Shown here: positions 1-7,443 of the stretch, piece by piece
How positions within the stretch are numbered: position 1 is the stretch's first letter
Layout: the number at the start of each line of letters is the position of its first letter
NCBI RefSeq assembly: GCF_004103825.1
Contig: NZ_RYFI01000025.1
Coordinates: forward strand, 1-42,047
Reading direction: 5' to 3'
Length of the DNA stretch: 42,047 bases
From: Hansschlegelia zhihuaiae
Lineage (GTDB): Bacteria > Pseudomonadota > Alphaproteobacteria > Rhizobiales > Methylopilaceae
Translations under genes and position numbers: made by a program
The notes under the pieces: model-generated
Told to the model about the DNA's origin: nothing
The model's database searches: none
The model's input: only the letters and a program-made list of their open reading frames with translations

Positions 1-150
1 ATGTCGCCCGAACGCGACCGCTTCATGCTGTGCGGCTCGCCCGACATGATCCGCGACACCAAGGACATGCTCCTCGAGCGCGGCTATGAAGAAGGCAACC
101 ACGGCGAGGCCGGACACTTCGTCATCGAAAAGGCCTTCGTCGAAAAATGA
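1..150 (+). CDS. fpr: Ferredoxin--NADP+ reductase, C-terminal end (5' truncated by window edge)
   Basis: The last 49 codons of a gene that begins before the window. The fragment contains FMLCGSPDMIRD, the NADP-binding segment of plant-type ferredoxin/flavodoxin-NADP reductases, and ends in VIEKAFVEK, typical of alphaproteobacterial Fpr. The enzyme transfers electrons between NADPH and ferredoxin or flavodoxin in the cytoplasm. It ends just before a strong hairpin and is convergent with the heme-uptake operon. Reductases of this kind can supply electrons to bacterial heme oxygenases, so its position next to hemO is suggestive, but it is a separate transcription unit. The ATG at position 1 is almost certainly an internal methionine. 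Confidence 0.85.
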   Translation: MSPERDRFMLCGSPDMIRDTKDMLLERGYEEGNHGEAGHFVIEKAFVEK

Positions 151-157
151 GGCCCCA

Positions 158-184
158 AAGCCTCCGCGCGCGGCGCGGAGGCTT
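158..184. terminator. Convergent hairpin between fpr and hemO
   Basis: A perfect 12-bp inverted repeat (arms 158-169 and 173-184, loop of 3 nt) sits between the stop codons of two convergent genes. The arms begin and end in AAG/CTT. There is no T-run beyond, so termination strength is uncertain; the position supports a bidirectional terminator. Confidence 0.6.
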
Positions 185-198
185 CGGACTACTGACCC

Positions 199-801
199 TC
201 ACCCTCGCAGCGTCTCCTCGGCGATCTCCCTGACCCTCCGGAAAGCGGCGACCGCGGACGCTTCGGCGCGCGCCTCCTCGTCCTCCGTGAGCTCCGCGGC
301 GTCGAGCGCCTGGGTGAAGCGCCGCCAGTGCAGTCCCCTCCCCTCCGGATGGGCCGCGAGGTGGCGGGCTCCGAACTCCGCTCCGAGGCCGAGCTTCTCC
401 GCCTCCTTGAGCAGGAAGGCCGCGCCGAGGCTCGACCCTTCCGCGACATAGAGCCAGCCGAGCCCCGACGCCCGGTCGCCGGCGTCGACCGGCCGAAGGT
501 CGGCCGCCGGAACCGCGGCGCCGACATCGGAGATGTCGTTCTCGATCTCCTCGAGCTTTCGGCGGGACGGAAGATCCGGCGCGATCGCGATCAGATCGGG
601 GGCGCCATAGAGCGCGGCGATCTCGGCGTGAAACCGCCACTGCATCGCGAGAAACAGCGCGTAGCGCGTGCGGTCGGAAAAAAGGTCGCCCTGCATCATG
701 CGCTGGTCGAGCGCCTCGTGCAGATCGCGCGTGGCGCGCTTCAGGCGTTGCGAGCGCGTCTCGACCTTCTCGTCGACGAGGTCGGCTGCGGCGTCAGACA
801 T
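199..801 (-). CDS. hemO: Biliverdin-producing heme oxygenase
   Basis: A 200-residue soluble protein of the bacterial heme oxygenase family, which uses O2 and electrons to open heme to biliverdin, CO and Fe2+. The motif LKRATRDLHEALD near the N-terminus places the likely proximal heme ligand at His28. The segment LYVAEGSSLGAAFLL carries the distal-helix GxxxG pattern (GSSLG). Length matches the family. The ATG at 799-801 is preceded by a GGGGGA ribosome site. It is the last gene of a leftward set after the TonB heme receptor and a HasA-type hemophore, which argues for release of iron from imported heme. A bacteriophytochrome-associated role (BphO) is less likely because no phytochrome gene is nearby. 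A hairpin with a T-run lies just upstream (819-852). Confidence 0.85.
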   Translation of the reverse strand: MSDAAADLVDEKVETRSQRLKRATRDLHEALDQRMMQGDLFSDRTRYALFLAMQWRFHAEIAALYGAPDLIAIAPDLPSRRKLEEIENDISDVGAAVPAADLRPVDAGDRASGLGWLYVAEGSSLGAAFLLKEAEKLGLGAEFGARHLAAHPEGRGLHWRRFTQALDAAELTEDEEARAEASAVAAFRRVREIAEETLRG

Positions 802-818
802 CAGTATCCCCCGATGCG

Positions 819-852
819 AAAAGGCGTGCGCCAGTTAGGCCTGGCGCACGCC
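819..852 (-). terminator. Rho-independent terminator-like hairpin between hasA-RTX and hemO
   Basis: On the minus strand a perfect 12-bp stem (arms 841-852 and 823-834, 6-nt loop) is followed by four T residues (819-822 read as T). It lies after the hemophore stop and only 18 nt before the hemO start. Partial termination here would give more hemophore than heme oxygenase from one operon, or hemO may have its own promoter. Confidence 0.65.
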
Positions 853-879
853 CCGATCAATGACTGGAAGCCCGTTCGA

Positions 880-1782
880 TCAGTCGAACAAGAAGTCGTT
901 GGCGTGCAGGTCGGCCTCGAGCACGCCGGTCAGCGTGATCGAAGCGCCGCCGCCGAGATCGATCACGGCGTTGCCGCCCTGGTCGGTGGTGGCGGCGAGC
1001 ACGGCGTCGAAATCGTCGAAGAAGTCGCCGATCCCGATCTGGTCGACCTGGCCCTTGCCGGCCTGGAAGCCGGAGATCGTGTCGTCGCCGAGGCCCGCGC
1101 CGTCGAACACGAACAGGTCCGCACCCTTGCCGCCGGCGAGCGCATCGTCGCCCTTGCCGCCCTGCAGGGTGTCGGCGCCCGCGCCGCCCTTGAGGTCGTC
1201 GGCGCCCGCGCCGCCCGAAATCTGGTCGTCGCCCGCGGCGCCGTTCAGCGTGTCGGCGCCCTTGCCGCCGCTGATCTCGTCGTCGCCGCCGCCGAAGCCC
1301 TTGAAGGCGTCGCTCTTGCTCGACCCAGTGAAGTCGATGTCCTGGCCCTTCAGCAGGTCGCGCAGCGCCTCGGTGCTGCCGCCGCGCAGCGCGCCGATCA
1401 TGCCGGAGACCGGGTTGCCCGAACCCTCCCCTTCGAGGCCGAGGCCCGAGATCGCCACGTCGCGGTCGGTGGAAAAGCTGTCGCTGTCGGCGTCATAGGT
1501 CAGGCCCTCGCCGAAGATGACCCCGTCCATCACGCCGCCGATGACGTGGCTCGCGAAGTCATAAACGATCTCGCCCTCTTCGCCGGAGTCGGCGATAAAG
1601 CTGAGGCCGCCCTCGACCGGCAGGCTCGTGTCAGAGCTCGAGGTCAGGGCGTACTGGTTGCCGTCGATGTCGCTCGGATCGTCGCTGAAATAGCCGAAGC
1701 TCGACGCCTCGAAGGTCTGGTCGAACGCCTTGAGATACGCGCTGAAATCCAGTCCGTCATAGGCCTTGATGTTGATAGCCAT
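880..1782 (-). CDS. hasA: HasA-type hemophore fused to RTX calcium-binding repeats
   Basis: 300 residues. Residues 1-150 resemble the HasA hemophore fold: an N-terminus with no cleavable signal, SFIADSGEEGEIVYDFASH aligning with the HasA heme-loop region, and FGEGL following. Tyr74 and His79 match the HasA Tyr75/His83 pair, with a shorter loop. The other HasA loop (near residue 32) has no histidine, as in the Tyr-only Yersinia form. Residues 162-225 are about seven RTX nonapeptides (GGxGxDxL type), followed by a C-terminus ending NDFLFD, typical of type I secretion substrates. A clear AGGAGG site precedes the ATG. It follows the TonB receptor gene by 57 bp. No HasDE-type ABC exporter is in the window, so secretion must be served elsewhere. 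The HasA assignment rests on weak overall similarity plus operon context. Confidence 0.72.
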   Translation of the reverse strand: MAINIKAYDGLDFSAYLKAFDQTFEASSFGYFSDDPSDIDGNQYALTSSSDTSLPVEGGLSFIADSGEEGEIVYDFASHVIGGVMDGVIFGEGLTYDADSDSFSTDRDVAISGLGLEGEGSGNPVSGMIGALRGGSTEALRDLLKGQDIDFTGSSKSDAFKGFGGGDDEISGGKGADTLNGAAGDDQISGGAGADDLKGGAGADTLQGGKGDDALAGGKGADLFVFDGAGLGDDTISGFQAGKGQVDQIGIGDFFDDFDAVLAATTDQGGNAVIDLGGGASITLTGVLEADLHANDFLFD

Positions 1783-1839
1783 GTCGTCAGTCCTCCTCTA
1801 CGGCGCCGTCTTTCCAGCGCCCTTGCGAATGGGGCTCCG

Positions 1840-4062
1840 TCAGAAGCGAGCCGTGGCCCCGATGGTGAAGGTTCGGCCGGGCGAGGCGGACAAGGCCGCG
1901 GCCATGGCCTCGACATAGGCCACGTCCGTCAGGTTCTCGATCGCTGCCCGGAAAGTGAGATTGTCGTTGAGCTTGTAGGACGAGTAGAGGTCCAGAAGCG
2001 TGTAGGGCTCATAGCGGAACAGCCCGGTCAGCTCGCCCGACAGGCCGCGCTCGGGCAGCACATCGGTGACGCGAGCCCCGACCGTCAGCTTGCGCTCGAG
2101 GAAGCGCAGGCCGCCGTCAAGCACGAGCTTGCGCTTCGGAGCGAGGTAGATGCCCGACAGCTCGGTGAAGCGGTTGCCGGGGCCGGCGTCGTATTTGTCG
2201 CCGAACTCCGAGTTCAGGAAGGTCGCTGAACCGCCGAGATAGGCGACGCCGGCGTCGTAGTTCAGCTCGAGGTCGATGCCATTCAGCCGCGTGCGGTCCG
2301 TCAGATTGACGTTCATGAAGAAGTCGCGAACGTCCGTGAAGACGTATGCGTCGGTGATGTAGTTGTCGACGTCGGTCATATAGACTGAGGCCTTGGCGCG
2401 GAACGCGTCGCCCTCGATGAAGAGACCGTCACGCTTGAGGTTGAGGCCAAGCTCGTAGGTGCGCGAGACCTCGGGCTTCAGGTCCGGGTTCGGCCCGAAC
2501 GGCACCGACAGGGCGCCGCCCGGATGCGTGCCGCCCAGGACCGTCTCCATGATGTTGGGCGGCCGATAGCCCTGCTCGTAGGAGGCGTAGACCTGCACGC
2601 CCTCGCGCGGCGTCACCGCGACGGTGGCGGTCGGCGAGAACCGCGCGCCCGACTTATCGACGTCGAATGGCGTCGGGCAGCTCCTCAGGCCGCAGCCCGT
2701 CGTGAGGCCGTCGAAGACGACGCCCGAGCCCGTCATGTTGTAGGCGTCGAGACGTCCGCCCAGCAGGATCGTCAGCCAATCCCGCTTCAATTCCGCGCGC
2801 GCGAAGGCGCCGCCCACGCCACGTTCGCCATTCGGATTCGAGCCCGAGAAGCTGGACCCCGTCGGATCGTCGGCCGGATCCTCGGCCACCGACGCGGTCG
2901 CGGTCTTGTCGTGGAAATATTCGACGCCATAGGTCAGGGCGACGTCGAACATCGGGATCGTGAAGCGCGACGTGTTGGTCAGCGACCCGCCGACCGTGTC
3001 GATCTTGTAGTCGACCGAAAACGCGTCCGTCCCAACCGTGCTGTCGGGGTTGCGGTCCGGCCGGAACTGGTCGTTGCTTGTGCGCGTGTAGTAAAGCTTG
3101 GCGGCGAAGTCCGCCCACCAGAGACCCGGCGCCCAGCGCCAGTCGGCGACCACGGTGTGGGTGGTGACCTTGTTCGTGTCGATGAACTCGCCGCTGCCGG
3201 TGCCGAAATCGGCCGCGAGCCCCGTATAGGCGAGGGTGACCTTTTGGTTCTCCGCGACCTCGGCGGTCGCCTTGGCGAGCCAGGACCATTGGTCCTGGGT
3301 CGTGAACTTACCGAAGCCGCCTTCCTTGTCGTAGACCAGATCGCCATGCGTGCCGGCGTCGTACTCGCCGAGCTTCTTGCGGCCCACCGCCCCGACAAGC
3401 TCGAAGGCTTCCGAGACCTTCGCCGCCGCCGCGAGGCTGCCGTTGAAGTCGAACGCGTTCGTGCCCGTGGTGGCGTTCACCCGGACGCCGTAATCCTTGT
3501 CCGGCAAAGCAATATCGTCGAACACCAGCGTGCGGAAGTTCACGACGCCGCCGATCACGCCGGCGCCGCCGGCCGTGGAGGTCGGCCCCTTGTCGATGTC
3601 GACGCCGCCGATCAGTTCGGGATCGATGAAGGCGAAGGATGGAGCGCCATGTCCGGACTGCTGGAAGTTCTGCCGGGCGCCGTCGATCGTCATCGACACG
3701 CGGCCCTGGTCCTGCAGCCCGCGGATGTTGACGTTGAGGCCCGGCGTTTGGCGGTCGATCACGGCGTTGACGCCGGAGACGCTGCGCAGGATGTCGGCGG
3801 TGTTGCGCGCGCCGCCGCGGTCGTCGATCGCCTCTCGGCCGATCTGGGCGACGGCGCCCGGCGTGTCGTAGACGGCGTCGGACGCGCCCTGCCAGCCGAA
3901 GAACATCCGGCCGATCAGCGACAGCTCCTCGAGCGCGACTTCGCCCTCGGCCGCGGCCTCCTGGGCGCCGAGGGGGGAGCACGACAGCCCCGCCGTCAGG
4001 ACGCACGTCATCGCCGCGACGGACCGGACGGTCCGACGCGCCCCCCCGGTTTTCACGGTCAC
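1840..4062 (-). CDS. hasR: TonB-dependent outer-membrane heme receptor (HasR/hemoglobin-receptor type)
   Basis: 740 residues with a signal peptide (cleavage probably after SPLGAQ, residue ~34), a plug domain (about 60-180) and a 22-strand barrel ending in the aromatic F. IDGARQNFQQSGHG (127-139) is the plug signature of the TonB-dependent hemoglobin/heme receptor family and carries His138. A second histidine, His513, sits in the loop between YRPPN and NPDL, where this family has its FRAP/NPNL heme-coordinating segment. The protein would bind extracellular heme or heme-loaded hemophore and import heme with TonB-ExbBD energy. It is the first gene of the heme operon, followed by the hemophore fusion and heme oxygenase. 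An AT-rich promoter region lies upstream. The partner TonB/ExbBD and periplasmic heme importer are not in the window. Confidence 0.85.
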   Translation of the reverse strand: MTVKTGGARRTVRSVAAMTCVLTAGLSCSPLGAQEAAAEGEVALEELSLIGRMFFGWQGASDAVYDTPGAVAQIGREAIDDRGGARNTADILRSVSGVNAVIDRQTPGLNVNIRGLQDQGRVSMTIDGARQNFQQSGHGAPSFAFIDPELIGGVDIDKGPTSTAGGAGVIGGVVNFRTLVFDDIALPDKDYGVRVNATTGTNAFDFNGSLAAAAKVSEAFELVGAVGRKKLGEYDAGTHGDLVYDKEGGFGKFTTQDQWSWLAKATAEVAENQKVTLAYTGLAADFGTGSGEFIDTNKVTTHTVVADWRWAPGLWWADFAAKLYYTRTSNDQFRPDRNPDSTVGTDAFSVDYKIDTVGGSLTNTSRFTIPMFDVALTYGVEYFHDKTATASVAEDPADDPTGSSFSGSNPNGERGVGGAFARAELKRDWLTILLGGRLDAYNMTGSGVVFDGLTTGCGLRSCPTPFDVDKSGARFSPTATVAVTPREGVQVYASYEQGYRPPNIMETVLGGTHPGGALSVPFGPNPDLKPEVSRTYELGLNLKRDGLFIEGDAFRAKASVYMTDVDNYITDAYVFTDVRDFFMNVNLTDRTRLNGIDLELNYDAGVAYLGGSATFLNSEFGDKYDAGPGNRFTELSGIYLAPKRKLVLDGGLRFLERKLTVGARVTDVLPERGLSGELTGLFRYEPYTLLDLYSSYKLNDNLTFRAAIENLTDVAYVEAMAAALSASPGRTFTIGATARF

Positions 4063-4334
4063 GCCTCAGATCAACAGTAAGCGCCCCGAAAGGTCGGGGC
4101 CCCCTTTACGTCAGGTGGCGTACCACACGAAAGAAAAGGCGCGCAATACTTTACGTATATATTGGAATTCTTCGATATTGTAGTTATTCTAATTCTGGTT
4201 CTACTTGCCATCTCTGGCGACATGAAGAGCCGCGCGACGAGCGCGAGCCGCGAAGCCGAAAGGGCTCGCGCGCCTGCTCGTTTTCCGGATCGTTGCTGTC
4301 GTCATGAGCGCGACGCGCGGCTACGACCGCGCGC
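4063..4334 (-). promoter_or_regulatory. AT-rich promoter/operator region of the heme operon
   Basis: The 272-nt gap between two leftward genes contains a sharply AT-rich island (about 4130-4210) in otherwise GC-rich DNA, including GTATATATTGGAATTC and TAGTTATTCTAATTC. This is where the heme-receptor promoter and an iron-responsive operator (Irr, RirA or Fur/Mur in this order) would be expected. I cannot match a full consensus box by eye. A hairpin-like GCGCCCCGAAAGGTCGGGGCC segment near 4082-4102 may be part of the 5' leader. Confidence 0.4.
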
Positions 4335-5969
4335 TCAGGGCGTCGGGTGATACTGGTAGAGCCAGGTCTCGCTCATCACCTGGTCGCCGGCCTTGAGGTA
4401 GCAGCGCATCTCGATCGGCTCCGGCCCCTGGGCCGTCAGGTCGAACTGGGCCCGCCAGTGGCCCTTGACGTCGCTCGGGACCGCATCCGTCATCACGTAG
4501 GAGAACGTCCCGCGCGAGGCCCACAGCACGGCTTCGACGGTCGCGCCATAGGGCAGATCGGCGAGCGGCCCACCGAGGAACTCGACCAGGAACTTGCGCA
4601 CACCCTGCGGCCGCGGGAGGCCTGGCTGACCGCCCCGACCAAGCCGGGTCGCGACGCAGCGCGCGAGGTTGTCGGGGGAGGGCTCGCCGTCCTGCCAGGT
4701 CAACCGGTAGGCGATCGGGACGGTGACGCCGGCCTTCTTCGGGTCGTCGGGCAGCCAGTAGGCCACGACGTTGTCGTGGATCTCATCGTCGGTCGGAAGC
4801 TCCACGAGCTGAACCGCGCCCTTGCCCCACTCGCCGGTGGGCTCGATCCAGGTCGACGGGCGGTCCTGGTAGCGCACGCCGTCCTGGTAGTGGTCGAAGA
4901 CGCGGTCGCGCTGCATCAGGCCGAAGCCGCGCGGGTTCTCGTCCGCGAAGGTCGACGTCATGACCCGCGGCGGGTTGTTGAGCGGCCGCCAGATGCGCTC
5001 GCCCGATCCCGTCCACATGGCGAGCCCGTCCGAGTCGTGGACCTCCGGCCGCCAGTCCATCAGGAAGGGCTTCGCGGTCTCTGAGAACCAGTACATCGAG
5101 GTAAGCGCCGCGAGGCCGAGCCGGTCGACGTCCCGGCGCAGCGTCACCTCCGCCTCGATGTCCATCACGGTCCCGGAGGTGCGGCGGATCAGGAAGCGGA
5201 AGGCGCCTGAGAGCGAGGGACCGTCGAGCAGCGAACAGACCGTGACCGGATCGCCGTCGGCCTTGGCCGGCTCGAACCAGTGCGCGATGAAGTCCGGAAA
5301 CTCCTCCTGGGCGCCCGGGCTCGGGAACAGAGCGACGCCGCGGGCCGAGAGGCCGACTTGCCCCTTCTGGCCGATCGCCCGGAAATAGGACGCGCCGAGG
5401 AAGGTCGCGAACGGCTCGCGGGTCTTCCAGTCGCCCTTGTCGGTGACCTGATCCTTGGCCTCGCGGATCCAGAAGCCGGCGAAGGCGGACGGCTGCGGGT
5501 CGAGCTTGCGGGCGACGCTGTCGGGCGGCATGTCGAACTGCGACGGATCATAGAGAATCTCGCGCGCCTGGCCGCCCGAGACCGCATGCATGCGCACCGT
5601 CTTCTGAAAATACTGACCGACATGCATGAAGGTGATCGGATAGGCGCCAGGCGAGTTCGCGTAAAGCGCGTCATCGGCCTTGAACTTCAGCTTGCCATGC
5701 GCGTCGTAGTCGATGCGCCGCACGATGTCCGGGTTGGGACGCGCGGGCTCGACGTAAGGGCGCGACGCCAAGTCCTTGGCGAGCTTCTTCAGGATGTCGA
5801 ACGAGAACGGCGCCGGCGGCCCGAACTTCAGATTGTCGGCCGCGCCCTGCGCCGCGGCCGATCCGCCGCCGAGCGCAAGCGCGGCCTGCGCGGCGAGGCC
5901 GAGCTGGAGCAGGCCGCGACGGTCGAGCAGGCAGACGGATTGGGCGTCAGAGGAACGCCGAACTGACAT
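4335..5969 (-). CDS. Periplasmic glucan biosynthesis protein, OpgG/OpgD (MdoG) family
   Basis: 544 residues from the chosen ATG at 5967-5969. The N-terminus carries a twin-arginine signal (DRRGLLQLGLAAQAALALGG), as OpgD does. The mature protein starts around NLKFGPPAPFSFDILKKLAKDLASRPYV, the conserved opening of MdoG-family proteins, and contains YPITFMHVGQYF, FLGASYFRA and FGLMQRDRVFDHYQD, all typical of the family's catalytic beta-sandwich domain. These proteins shape the backbone of osmoregulated periplasmic glucans made by OpgH. The usual partner opgH is not adjacent. A longer reading frame to 6032 would need a TTG start and adds 21 residues before the Tat signal, so the internal ATG is preferred even though its ribosome site is weak. 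OpgG and OpgD cannot be told apart here. Confidence 0.82.
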   Translation of the reverse strand: MSVRRSSDAQSVCLLDRRGLLQLGLAAQAALALGGGSAAAQGAADNLKFGPPAPFSFDILKKLAKDLASRPYVEPARPNPDIVRRIDYDAHGKLKFKADDALYANSPGAYPITFMHVGQYFQKTVRMHAVSGGQAREILYDPSQFDMPPDSVARKLDPQPSAFAGFWIREAKDQVTDKGDWKTREPFATFLGASYFRAIGQKGQVGLSARGVALFPSPGAQEEFPDFIAHWFEPAKADGDPVTVCSLLDGPSLSGAFRFLIRRTSGTVMDIEAEVTLRRDVDRLGLAALTSMYWFSETAKPFLMDWRPEVHDSDGLAMWTGSGERIWRPLNNPPRVMTSTFADENPRGFGLMQRDRVFDHYQDGVRYQDRPSTWIEPTGEWGKGAVQLVELPTDDEIHDNVVAYWLPDDPKKAGVTVPIAYRLTWQDGEPSPDNLARCVATRLGRGGQPGLPRPQGVRKFLVEFLGGPLADLPYGATVEAVLWASRGTFSYVMTDAVPSDVKGHWRAQFDLTAQGPEPIEMRCYLKAGDQVMSETWLYQYHPTP

Positions 5970-6068
5970 GGGAGGCTCGCTGATGGCTGGCGACGGCGCG
6001 CACTCATATGCGCTCCCCCGCCGTCCTCGCAATGCTCTCGATGTCGGACGGAACGGCGCTCCGGCCGG

Positions 6069-6194
6069 TCAGCGGCCGTAGGCGTCCTGCGCGTGGAACT
6101 GCGGCGCGCTCGCATTGGCCGGGCCGGACGGGGGCAGAGCCGCGGCGCCGGCGACGACGAACAGGATCGAAGAGACAAAAATGGCGAGGCGCAT
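6069..6194 (-). CDS. Small exported protein of unknown function (41 aa)
   Basis: A 41-residue frame begins MRLAIFVSSILFVVAGAAAL, a signal-peptide-like hydrophobic stretch, and ends in a short polar tail (QFHAQDAYGR). The GAG-rich sequence before the ATG gives a weak ribosome site. It precedes the glucan gene in the same direction with about 100 bp between. I do not recognise a family. The mature part would be only about 15-20 residues. It could be a real small secreted or membrane peptide, or a chance frame. Confidence 0.45.
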   Translation of the reverse strand: MRLAIFVSSILFVVAGAAALPPSGPANASAPQFHAQDAYGR

Positions 6195-6633
6195 CGGAGA
6201 ACTCGACTTGTAACGCAGCGCATCATCATGCGCCGGCGATCCCTAACAATCCGATGCTGAACGCGGAAGCGGGCTTCGGGTTTCAATTGGGGCGAAATTT
6301 TGCGGCGCCGTACGCGCCCCAAGCCCGTCGCCCTCGGAATCGAAGGGTCGTTCCGGGCGCCTCGGCGCCGCCGCCTCGATTCCGCCCGTTTGGGGCGACG
6401 GCCTCGTGGCGTCGCCGCCACAGTTCGCGGCCCCCGGGAAGGCGAATCGCTCGCCGGGACCGCTGATGGGCCGACTTGCCGCCGGACCGCCGCTCGGGCA
6501 TCGTCGCGCCGTCGTTCCGCCGCTGAGGGCGGGTCACCCGCATATCCTGAGCCTCGGCCCCGATGGAGGCGGAGGCGAGGAGTTCGAGACCAGAACCGCC
6601 GCCGGCCAGCCGCCGCGGCGCGGAGACGAATTC
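6195..6633. other. 439-nt divergent intergenic region upstream of modA
   Basis: No convincing gene. It separates the leftward small peptide from rightward modA and must hold both promoters. Its main feature is the large imperfect palindrome at 6316-6400. I found no clear ModE-type operator. A GGAG at 6622-6625 is the modA ribosome site. Confidence 0.5.
6316..6400. repeat. Large imperfect palindrome upstream of modA
   Basis: Nested inverted repeats: arm CGGAATCGA at 6335-6343 pairs perfectly with TCGATTCCG at 6376-6384. Outside it, CGTCGCC (6326-6332) pairs with GGCGACG (6394-6400), or alternatively GCCCCAA (6316-6322) with TTGGGGC (6390-6396). The apex contains a further GGCGCC/GGCGCC. The overlapping outer pairings are alternatives. 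It could be a terminator, a dispersed repeat element or a structured 5' element. Confidence 0.55.
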
Positions 6634-7440
6634 ATGTCCATCACCCGCAGACTGTTCGGTGGCTTCGCGCTTGCGGCCGCCCTCGTCGTCGCGCCTCTCG
6701 CCGCCTCCGCGCAGGACTCGGCCAAGCAGCCCGTCGTCGCGTTCGCCGCCGCCTCGCTGAAGAACGCGCTCGACGCCATCGCCAAGGACTGGACCAAGGA
6801 GACGGGGATCGAGGTCAAGGCGAGCTACGCCGCCTCTTCGGCGCTCGCCAAGCAAATCGAGCAGGCGGCGCCCGCCGACCTGTTCATCTCCGCCGACGTG
6901 CCCTGGATGGATTATGTGGCCGAGAAGAGCCTGATCGCGCCCTCGAGCCGGGTCGACCTGCTCGGCAACAAGCTCGTGCTCGTAGCCGGCCAGAGCTGGT
7001 CGAAGGGCGACGTCGAACTGAAGAAAGGCGTCGATCTCGCCGGCCTGCTCGGGAACGAGCGCCTCGCCATGGGCGAGCCGGGCTCGGTGCCGGCCGGCAA
7101 GTACGGCAAAGCCGCGCTCGAGAAGCTCGGCGTCTGGGACAAGGTGTCATCCAAAGTCGCGGGCGCCGAGAACGTGCGGGCGGCGCTCGCGCTGGTCTCA
7201 CGCGGCGAAGCGCCGCTCGGCATCGTCTACAAGACTGACGCCGCCGCCGACAAAGGCGTCAAGATCGTCGGAACTTTTCCGGCCGATAGCCACCCGCCGA
7301 TCGTCTACCCCGCGGCGAAGCTCAAAGACGCCAGGAGCCCGAACGCCGACGCCTTCCTGAAGCGACTGTCCTCGGCCTCGGCGAAGAAGACCTTCGAGGA
7401 GGTTGGCTTCACCGTCATCGCGCCGCCGTCCGGGAGCTGA
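6634..7440 (+). CDS. modA: Molybdate ABC transporter, periplasmic substrate-binding protein
   Basis: 268 residues. A signal peptide (SITRRLFGGFALAAALVV..., cut after AASAQ) leads into VAFAAASLKNALDAIAKDW, the oxyanion-binding opening of ModA. KASYAASSALAKQIEQAAPADLFISADVPWMD and EAPLGIVYKTDA are further family signatures; the Ser residues of AASLK and AASSA would coordinate molybdate or tungstate. Start chosen at the ATG preceded by GGAGACGAATTC; upstream in-frame sequence is not signal-peptide-like. It is first in modABC, delivering oxyanion to the ModBC importer. Confidence 0.92.
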   Translation: MSITRRLFGGFALAAALVVAPLAASAQDSAKQPVVAFAAASLKNALDAIAKDWTKETGIEVKASYAASSALAKQIEQAAPADLFISADVPWMDYVAEKSLIAPSSRVDLLGNKLVLVAGQSWSKGDVELKKGVDLAGLLGNERLAMGEPGSVPAGKYGKAALEKLGVWDKVSSKVAGAENVRAALALVSRGEAPLGIVYKTDAAADKGVKIVGTFPADSHPPIVYPAAKLKDARSPNADAFLKRLSSASAKKTFEEVGFTVIAPPSGS

Positions 7441-7443
7441 CCG

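Noticed and set aside
328-2229. 633-codon plus-strand frame across hemO and the hemophore gene
   Set aside because: Antisense to two genes with clear motifs; composition (Ala, Val, Arg, Glu runs) is that of a GC-rich shadow frame.
2524-4080. 518-codon plus-strand frame
   Set aside because: Complement of the TonB receptor, which has unmistakable plug and barrel motifs.
4162-4350. 62-codon plus-strand frame starting with a hydrophobic stretch
   Set aside because: TTG start without a ribosome site; the hydrophobic part is a by-product of the AT-rich promoter island and the rest is Arg/Ala-rich.
6520-6633. Possible ModE operator or molybdenum-cofactor riboswitch before modA
   Set aside because: CATATCC-like bases exist but no palindromic ModE box or Moco-motif structure could be found by eye.
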